64,000 nt of DNA, from NCBI RefSeq assembly GCF_002943105.1, contig NZ_PTPZ01000003.1, positions 432,010 to 496,009 on the forward strand, read 5' to 3'. Position numbers and translations under genes: made by a program. The DNA is from Cloacibacterium normanense (GTDB lineage: Bacteria; Bacteroidota; Bacteroidia; Flavobacteriales; Weeksellaceae). Below, one piece after another: positions 58,380 to 64,000 of the stretch. Positions within the stretch are counted from its first letter, which is position 1. The number at the start of each line of letters is the position of its first letter. The notes beneath the pieces were generated by a model, which saw nothing but the letters and a program-made list of their open reading frames with translations, was not told the DNA's origin and did no database searches.

Positions 58380-58877
58380 ATGGGATTATTAGAGAATTTT
58401 TCGTCAGGTTTGTTCATCATTCAGTCAGTTATTTTCTTGATACTTCTTTTCGTGTTAGGAAAATTTGCATGGAAACCTATTCTTACTGCTTTAAATGAGA
58501 GAGAAGTTTCTATTCAAGACGCTATTAACCAAGCTAAATTGGCTAAAGAAGAAGTTGCAAATCTTAAAGCAGACAACGAGAGAATCATCCGCGAAGCTAA
58601 AGCTGAACGTGATGCCATCTTAAAAGAAGCGAGAGAGTTAAAAGACAAAATTGTAGGTGAAGCAAAAGACCTTGCAAAATCTGAAGGAGACAAAATGATT
58701 GAACAAGCTAAACAATCAATCAATGCTGAAAAAAATGCAGCAATGGCTGATATCAAAAATCAAATTGGTTCTCTTTCTGTAGAAATTGCAGAAACCATTC
58801 TAAAACAAAAATTAGATAATGCTGATGCTCACAACGCATTAGTTGAAAAAATCATTAATAAATCTAACTTAAATTAA
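58380..58877 (+). CDS. atpF: ATP synthase Fo subunit b
   Basis: A 165-residue protein with one N-terminal helix (about 12-30) and a long charged coiled coil (40-150). It is the peripheral stalk. It ends one base before atpH. Confidence 0.95.
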   Translation: MGLLENFSSGLFIIQSVIFLILLFVLGKFAWKPILTALNEREVSIQDAINQAKLAKEEVANLKADNERIIREAKAERDAILKEARELKDKIVGEAKDLAKSEGDKMIEQAKQSINAEKNAAMADIKNQIGSLSVEIAETILKQKLDNADAHNALVEKIINKSNLN

Positions 58878-58878
58878 T

Positions 58879-59418
58879 ATGCTAACCTCTAAAGTAGCGA
58901 AAAGATATGCACAAGGTTTACTAGACTTTACTCAAGAGTCTGGTAACACGGCTTCTATTTTTTCGGAAATGAAAGATGTAGTAAAGATTTTTAATGATTC
59001 TAAGGAATTAAAGAATTTCTTTGCTTCGCCAATCATAGACGCTAAAAAGAAAACCAAAGCAGCCTTAGAAATCTTTGCTCAGTTTTCACCAGTAAGTAAG
59101 AATCTCATTACTTTGGTGATTAAACAAGGTAGAGAAAGTCATCTGCAAGATATAGCGCAAGAGTTTATCAATAAAGTAGAAGACTTACAAGGCGTACAGA
59201 GAGTTACCTTAACCGTAGCTTCTGAACTTTCTCAGAAAAATGTAGAAGACATTGTAAAATCTTCATCTTTAGTAGACCATACTAAAAACTACGACTTAAA
59301 AGTGGTAGTAAACCCTGAAATTATTGGCGGTTATATTTTAAGAGTAGGAGACCAGCAGGTTGATACTTCTGTAAGAACTAAACTAAGCCAAGTGAAAAAA
59401 GAATTTCAATTAAATTAA
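58879..59418 (+). CDS. atpH: ATP synthase F1 subunit delta
   Basis: A 179-residue OSCP-type subunit. The N-terminal helical bundle begins [14 protein letters not shown], and the C-terminal beta segment [20 protein letters not shown] is the family signature. It joins the stalk to the alpha subunits. Confidence 0.96.
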   Translation: MLTSKVAKRYAQGLLDFTQESGNTASIFSEMKDVVKIFNDSKELKNFFASPIIDAKKKTKAALEIFAQFSPVSKNLITLVIKQGRESHLQDIAQEFINKVEDLQGVQRVTLTVASELSQKNVEDIVKSSSLVDHTKNYDLKVVVNPEIIGGYILRVGDQQVDTSVRTKLSQVKKEFQLN

Positions 59419-59434
59419 GTTAAAAAACCATAAA

Positions 59435-61012
59435 ATGGCAGAAATAAATCCGGCTGAAGTTTCAGCAATTTTAAAACAACAGTTAGCCAACTTTGATACA
59501 CAAACAAATGTAGAAGAAGTGGGTACAGTATTACAAATTGGAGACGGTATCGCTCTAGTTTACGGTTTAGAAAATGTACAATACGGAGAATTGGTAAAAT
59601 TCGAATCAGGAATTGAAGGTATTGTATTGAACCTTGCAGAAGACAATGTAGGTGTTGCACTTCTTGGAGAATCTAAAAGAGTAAAAGAAGGAGATACAGT
59701 AAGAAGAACCGAAAGAATCTCTTCTATTAAAGTAGGAGAAGGTCTTTTAGGAAGAGTAGTAGATACTCTAGGAAATCCTATCGATGGTAAAGGTCCTGTA
59801 ACTGGAGATCTTTATGAAATGCCACTAGAAAGAAAAGCTCCAGGAGTAATTTTCCGTCAACCGGTAAATGAACCACTTCAGACAGGTATCGTAGCAATTG
59901 ACTCTATGATTCCAATCGGAAGAGGACAAAGAGAGTTGATCATCGGAGATAGACAAACTGGTAAAACTACCGTTGCTATCGACACTATTTTGAACCAAAA
60001 AGAATTTTATGATGCTGGTGAGCCTGTATTTTGTATCTACGTTGCTGTAGGTCAAAAAGGTTCTACTGTAGCACAAATCGTAAAAACTTTAGAAGATAAA
60101 GGAGCTTTAGCTTATACCGTAGTGGTAGCAGCAAACGCTTCAGACCCTTCTCCAATGCAGGTATACGCACCAATGGCGGGAGCTGCAATCGGAGAATTTT
60201 TTAGAGACACTGGTAGACCAGCATTAATCGTTTATGATGATTTATCTAAACAAGCAGTAGCTTACCGTGAACTTTCTCTATTATTAAGAAGACCACCAGG
60301 TCGTGAAGCATATCCTGGAGACGTTTTCTACCTTCACTCAAGATTATTAGAAAGAGCTGCAAAAGTAATTAAAGATGATACCATCGCTTCTCAAATGAAC
60401 GATTTACCAGAATCATTAAAACCAATGGTAAAAGGAGGTGGTTCATTAACGGCTCTTCCAATCATCGAAACTCAAGCAGGTGACGTATCAGCATATATTC
60501 CTACCAACGTAATTTCGATTACAGACGGACAGATTTTCTTAGAGTCAGATTTATTCAACTCTGGGGTGAGACCAGCGATTAACGTAGGTATTTCTGTATC
60601 GAGAGTAGGGGGTAACGCTCAGATTAAGTCTATGAAAAAAGTTTCTGGTACCTTGAAACTTGACCAAGCGCAGTACAAAGAATTAGAAGCTTTTGCTAAA
60701 TTTGGTTCTGACTTAGATGCGGCTACTATGGCAGTTATCGCAAAAGGAGAAAGAAACGTAGAAATTCTTAAACAACCAGTAAACTCTCCACTACCTGTAG
60801 AATCACAAGTAGCGATGATTTACGCAGGAACTGAAAACTTATTGAGAAACGTTCCTGTAAGAAAAGTAAGAGAATTCCAAGTAGAATACGTAGACTTCTT
60901 AAAAAACAAACACCCAGAAGTAATGGCTGCTCTTAAATCAGGTAAGATTGATGACAGTTTAACAGGTGTCCTTAAGCAAGTAGCTACAGATTTAGCTTCT
61001 AAATATAACTAA
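59435..61012 (+). CDS. atpA: ATP synthase F1 subunit alpha
   Basis: A 525-residue non-catalytic nucleotide-binding subunit. The P-loop [10 protein letters not shown] is near residue 171, and the ATP synthase alpha/beta signature includes [14 protein letters not shown]. Full length. It lies 16 bases after atpH. Confidence 0.97.
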   Translation: MAEINPAEVSAILKQQLANFDTQTNVEEVGTVLQIGDGIALVYGLENVQYGELVKFESGIEGIVLNLAEDNVGVALLGESKRVKEGDTVRRTERISSIKVGEGLLGRVVDTLGNPIDGKGPVTGDLYEMPLERKAPGVIFRQPVNEPLQTGIVAIDSMIPIGRGQRELIIGDRQTGKTTVAIDTILNQKEFYDAGEPVFCIYVAVGQKGSTVAQIVKTLEDKGALAYTVVVAANASDPSPMQVYAPMAGAAIGEFFRDTGRPALIVYDDLSKQAVAYRELSLLLRRPPGREAYPGDVFYLHSRLLERAAKVIKDDTIASQMNDLPESLKPMVKGGGSLTALPIIETQAGDVSAYIPTNVISITDGQIFLESDLFNSGVRPAINVGISVSRVGGNAQIKSMKKVSGTLKLDQAQYKELEAFAKFGSDLDAATMAVIAKGERNVEILKQPVNSPLPVESQVAMIYAGTENLLRNVPVRKVREFQVEYVDFLKNKHPEVMAALKSGKIDDSLTGVLKQVATDLASKYN

Positions 61013-61015
61013 AAT

Positions 61016-61090
61016 TAGTTGATGGTTTTTGGTTGATAGTTGACGGAATTTTCTAAGACTAGCAACCAACAACCGACAACCAACAACTAA
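61016..61090. repeat. Imperfect inverted repeat between atpA and atpG
   Basis: TTAGTTGATGGTTTTTGGTTG on one side and CAACAACCGACAACCAACAA on the other can pair as a long imperfect hairpin, possibly a processing or stability element. A similar low-complexity spacer lies at 57985-58080. Confidence 0.5.
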
Positions 61091-61097
61091 ACTAAAT

Positions 61098-61955
61098 ATG
61101 GCAAATTTAAAAGAAATTAGAGGAAGAATAACTTCTATTTCATCTACAATGCAGATTACAAGTGCGATGAAAATGGTTTCCGCTGCGAAACTGAAAAAAG
61201 CACAAGATGCCATTGTAATGTTAAGACCTTATTCTGAAAAACTTCAAGAAATCATTCAGAATGTAAGCGCAAGCTCTGATTCTGATAACGTTTCTGCTTT
61301 TGCACAAAAGAGAGAGGTGAAAAAAGTACTATACATTGCTATTACTTCTAATAGAGGTTTGGCTGGTGCTTTTAACTCATCTGTGATTAAAGAATTAAAC
61401 CACAGAATCTCTAATTCTGCTGTAGAAGTAGAAGTGTTAACCATCGGGAAAAAAGTTTTTGATGCTGTAAAGAAAAACAGAACGGTATATGACAATCAAA
61501 GTGCCATCTTTGATCATATGAGTTTTGAAAAAGTATCAAAAGTGACTTCTGCTGTGATGAAGGATTTCAGCCAAGGAAAATTTGATGAAGTACATCTAAT
61601 TTATAATAAATTTTTAAATGCTGCTAATCAAGAAGTAAAAACTGAACAGTTATTACCAATATCAATGCCGGAAACTGATGGTAATGCAAACAGTGATTAT
61701 ATTTTTGAACCCAACAGAAACGAGATTTTGGATAGCCTAATTCCTAAGTCTATTAAAACGCAAGTGTACAAAGCAGTGCTAGATTCTATCGCATCTGAAC
61801 ATGGAGCGAGAATGACTGCAATGCACAAAGCGACTGACAACGCACAAGCACTTAAAAATGATTTGGTAATTTTCTATAATAAAGCGCGTCAAGCTGCGAT
61901 TACCAATGAAATTTTAGAAATCGTTTCTGGTGCAGAAGCACTTAAAAATAGCTAA
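61098..61955 (+). CDS. atpG: ATP synthase F1 subunit gamma
   Basis: A 285-residue central stalk. The N-terminal helix starts NLKEIRGRITSISSTMQITS, and the C-terminal helix has GARMTAMHKATDNAQALKND, the gamma signature. It is the last gene of the operon; beta and epsilon (atpD, atpC) are not in this window, as usual in this phylum. Confidence 0.96.
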   Translation: MANLKEIRGRITSISSTMQITSAMKMVSAAKLKKAQDAIVMLRPYSEKLQEIIQNVSASSDSDNVSAFAQKREVKKVLYIAITSNRGLAGAFNSSVIKELNHRISNSAVEVEVLTIGKKVFDAVKKNRTVYDNQSAIFDHMSFEKVSKVTSAVMKDFSQGKFDEVHLIYNKFLNAANQEVKTEQLLPISMPETDGNANSDYIFEPNRNEILDSLIPKSIKTQVYKAVLDSIASEHGARMTAMHKATDNAQALKNDLVIFYNKARQAAITNEILEIVSGAEALKNS

Positions 61956-61984
61956 GAAATATTTCTTTTATACGATAAATGAAA

Positions 61985-62014
61985 GGGCGTCAACTCAGGT
62001 TGATGCCCTTTTTT
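61985..62014 (+). terminator. Terminator of the atp operon
   Basis: GGGCGTCAAC-TCAG-GTTGATGCCC followed by T6. Confidence 0.92.
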
Positions 62015-62041
62015 ATGATTTATTACCCAAAGGTGTAATTG

Positions 62042-62070
62042 TTTGATGTGTGATAAATGTCATATTTTTG
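62042..62070 (+). promoter_or_regulatory. Promoter with embedded FNR-type site before a candidate small RNA
   Basis: TTTG (62042-62045), 17 bases, TATTTTTG (62063-62070). GTGATAAATGTCAT (62050-62063) lies between the two boxes, a position that would give repression by an FNR-type protein. Confidence 0.6.
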
Positions 62071-62076
62071 AACACG

Positions 62077-62158
62077 ATTTAATAATCAAACTACAAGAAG
62101 TAATCTTCATACTTCGATTTTTAGACAAAAGGGGTGGGTGCTTTTAGCACCCTTTTTT
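62077..62158 (+). ncRNA. Candidate small RNA of about 80 nt
   Basis: A consensus promoter ends at 62070, and a strong terminator GGGTGC-TTTTA-GCACCC with T6 ends at 62158. In between there is no reading frame of note. A possible inner pairing is AAGTAATCTTCATACTT. It lies between the atp terminator and corC, so neither neighbour explains the promoter. Confidence 0.5.
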
Positions 62159-62185
62159 ATTAACCTTTCATATCAAAAATAATCA

Positions 62186-62193
62186 TATATTTG
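62186..62193 (+). promoter_or_regulatory. -7 box of the corC-like gene
   Basis: TATATTTG, an exact consensus, 32 bases before the ATG at 62225. Confidence 0.5.
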
Positions 62194-62224
62194 CATAGAT
62201 TAATCAATTCACAATTTTTTATAA

Positions 62225-63568
62225 ATGGATTACGATAGTGTCGTCAAACTTCTTATTGCATTATTACTCGTATTATTAAACGGTTTTTTCGTAGCGGCGG
62301 AATTTTCAATCGTTAAGGTTCGTTATTCTCAAATTCAGCTAAAAGCAGCTGAAGGCAACAAAATGGCGAAACAAGCCGAACACATCATCAAACATTTAGA
62401 TGCTTATTTATCTGCTACACAATTAGGGATTACCTTAGCTTCATTAGCATTAGGTTGGGTAGGAGAAAGTGCCTTAGAACATGTTTTCCATGGTATATTC
62501 TCTTATTTCAATATCAATATTGCACCTACCATGATTACGACGATTTCTGTAGTAGTCAGTTTTTTAATCATTACCGTAATGCATATTGTTTTTGGGGAGT
62601 TAGTACCTAAATCTATTGCCATTAGAAAATCAGAAGCCACTACATTATTCATTTCTGCACCATTAAGATTATTCTACAATATTTTCAAACCATTTATTTG
62701 GTTAATGAATTTATTTTCAAATGCTTTTTTGAAATTAATAGGAATCCATCCCGCTTCCGAACACGATATTCACTCTACAGAAGAACTTCAGTTATTGGTG
62801 AAACAATCTGCAGACAGTGGTGAGATAGAAGAAGAAAACTACGAAATCATTAAAAATGCTTTTGATTTTACAGACCATACTGCAAAACAAGTGATGGTGC
62901 CTCGTCAAAACATTATTTCTATTGATATAGAAGATGATAAAGAAGAAATTCTAAAACAAATCATCGATTGTGGATATTCTAGAATTCCTGTGTTTGAAAA
63001 TTCGATTGACAATATCATTGGACTTTTCTACACAAAGGAAATCATGAGAGAATACATCAAAAACAAAGACCTTGATCTAAAAGAGTTTTTGAGAGAAGCA
63101 TTCTTTGTGGTTGGTAGTAAAAAGATTTCAGACTTGTTAAATGTTTTCCAACAAAAGAAACAGCATTTAGCCATTGTTATTGATGAATTCGGAGGAACAG
63201 AAGGTATTCTTACGTTAGAAGATATTTTAGAAGAATTGGTAGGCGAAATCCAAGATGAAGAGGATGATGAAGATAAAATTGTAGACCAAGTTGGCGAAAA
63301 CGTTTTCTGGGTAAAAGCAACTCAACCTTTGGAAGAAATTAACGAGTGTTTGCCGAAAGAGTTATCAGAAGTTGGTGAATACAATACTTTAGCTGGATTT
63401 ATCCTACATCAATTAGAAGATATTCCAGAAGAAAATCAAGAGTTCGATATCGATGATTATCATTTCAAAATTTTGAAAATGAATAATAAGTCGGTAGAAT
63501 TGGTAGAATTGGTGTACGATCCTAAAGATATTGTAGATGATTTAAGCGAAGAAATTAGCGAAATCTAA
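62225..63568 (+). CDS. HlyC/CorC-family (CNNM) membrane protein
   Basis: A 447-residue protein. A DUF21/CNNM membrane domain with four helices (about 8-200; LVLLNGFFVAAEFSIVKVR, FGELVPKSIA) is followed by a CBS pair (about 215-340; VMVPRQNI, EFGGTEGILTLEDILEELVGEI) and a CorC/HlyC C-terminal domain (about 355-435). Family members export or sense magnesium or cobalt. In flavobacteria the close relative GldE supports gliding, and I cannot tell the two apart here. Confidence 0.9.
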   Translation: MDYDSVVKLLIALLLVLLNGFFVAAEFSIVKVRYSQIQLKAAEGNKMAKQAEHIIKHLDAYLSATQLGITLASLALGWVGESALEHVFHGIFSYFNINIAPTMITTISVVVSFLIITVMHIVFGELVPKSIAIRKSEATTLFISAPLRLFYNIFKPFIWLMNLFSNAFLKLIGIHPASEHDIHSTEELQLLVKQSADSGEIEEENYEIIKNAFDFTDHTAKQVMVPRQNIISIDIEDDKEEILKQIIDCGYSRIPVFENSIDNIIGLFYTKEIMREYIKNKDLDLKEFLREAFFVVGSKKISDLLNVFQQKKQHLAIVIDEFGGTEGILTLEDILEELVGEIQDEEDDEDKIVDQVGENVFWVKATQPLEEINECLPKELSEVGEYNTLAGFILHQLEDIPEENQEFDIDDYHFKILKMNNKSVELVELVYDPKDIVDDLSEEISEI

Positions 63569-63624
63569 TCATTGGCTAATTAATCTCAACCTTTACCTTT
63601 ACCTCAAAGTTAACTTCAGTCAAA

Positions 63625-63909
63625 ATGAAATTTTACGATAATCCTCAAAGAGAATATCAGGAAGAAGTAGCGCTTCTAGAACAGGAAGACGAAGTCTATA
63701 AATTAGTGCTGCATAATGATGATGTAAACACTTTTGATTTCGTGATAGAGTGTTTAATCGAAATTTGTAAACATACGCTAGAACAAGCCGAACAATGCAC
63801 CATTTTGGTACATTATAAAGGCAAATGCACCGTGAAAACTGGTAGCATGGAGCTTTTGAAACCCATGCACGAAAAATTAATTTCCAGAGGTCTTACTTCT
63901 GAGATTTGA
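63625..63909 (+). CDS. clpS: ATP-dependent Clp protease adaptor ClpS
   Basis: A 94-residue ClpS domain. The N-degron-binding region LVLHNDDVNTFDFVIECL and the later TILVHYKGKC are typical. It hands proteins with bulky N-terminal residues to ClpAP-type proteases. It lies 56 bases after the CorC-like gene. Confidence 0.93.
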   Translation: MKFYDNPQREYQEEVALLEQEDEVYKLVLHNDDVNTFDFVIECLIEICKHTLEQAEQCTILVHYKGKCTVKTGSMELLKPMHEKLISRGLTSEI

Positions 63910-63957
63910 CTAGTCCTAAAAAACCGATACAGATTATAGGGCAAAAATAAATAATTA

Positions 63958-63993
63958 AACCAAAGCAAAAACGTTTTTGCTTTGGTTTTTGTT
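63958..63993 (+). terminator. Terminator after clpS
   Basis: A perfect 30-base palindrome (arms AACCAAAGCAAAAAC and complement) followed by T-rich sequence, usable in both directions. Confidence 0.88.
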
Positions 63994-64000
63994 TTTATAG

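Overview
The window looks like chromosomal DNA of an AT-rich Bacteroidota, most likely a flavobacterium of the Weeksellaceae (Cloacibacterium or Chryseobacterium relatives). Grounds: promoters of the TTG-N17-20-TAnnTTTG type, almost no Shine-Dalgarno sequences, a Sec-type (clade II) nitrous oxide reductase cluster, a split ATP synthase operon ending at atpG, a TonB receptor/PepSY pair and many short lipoproteins. The genus is inference; no rRNA lies in the window.

Layout. 1-4.3 kb: end of a metallophosphoesterase, a small unknown protein, a transglutaminase-like protein, an AraC regulator, a flavodoxin-fold reductase and a Crp-like regulator. 4.6-10.9 kb: a GbsR/MarR-type regulator with a three-half-site operator, followed by a complete RND efflux operon (adaptor, pump, outer-membrane channel). 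11-12.9 kb: a Crp/Fnr regulator and a 12-helix membrane protein with oxidase-like histidines. 13-22.6 kb: an esterase, a fasciclin lipoprotein and the nos operon (cytochrome c, nosZ, membrane protein, nosL, nosD, nosF, nosY). Several of these promoters share an FNR-type palindrome ATGAY-N4-RTCAT centred near -41.5. 22.8-30.9 kb: a ParDE toxin-antitoxin pair, a REP-associated tyrosine transposase with its REP array, and a run of small secreted proteins around a SUMF1-like protein.

31.8-34.2 kb holds the most interesting locus: a 364-residue Cas12f/TnpB-like protein that has lost its RuvC catalytic residues and ends before the zinc finger and third RuvC motif. It lies one base downstream of an ECF-like sigma factor. 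A compact three-hairpin RNA candidate with a T7 stop follows the cas12f-like gene. The eleven bases after its scaffold match a site 150 bp upstream of the sigma gene (10 identical, the eleventh compatible with G-U pairing). This is the architecture expected of an RNA-guided sigma-factor recruitment system, and the match suggests that it may act on itself.

34.5-44.9 kb is an accessory island: a 2-oxoglutarate dioxygenase plus HEPN/zinc-ribbon protein pair, a stand-alone SIR2 protein, a SIR2-HerA-KTSC operon (antiphage type), two cassette-like genes of unknown or poorly known function, and a DUF3995-type gene cut off by a REP. The genes are separated by repeated composite boundary sequences with attC-like folding. 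44.9-47.2 kb is a gene-free tract of dispersed repeats. 47.2-55.9 kb: an iron-type TonB receptor and PepSY protein, an M28 peptidase, tRNA-Arg(CCT), a short-chain dehydrogenase, a Crp-like regulator and a DJ-1/PfpI protein. 56.1-62 kb: the F1Fo ATP synthase operon without beta and epsilon. 62-64 kb: a candidate small RNA, a CorC/HlyC protein and ClpS. A ~255-nt structured repeat with compensatory base changes occurs three times (14.2, 31.6 and 51.0 kb).
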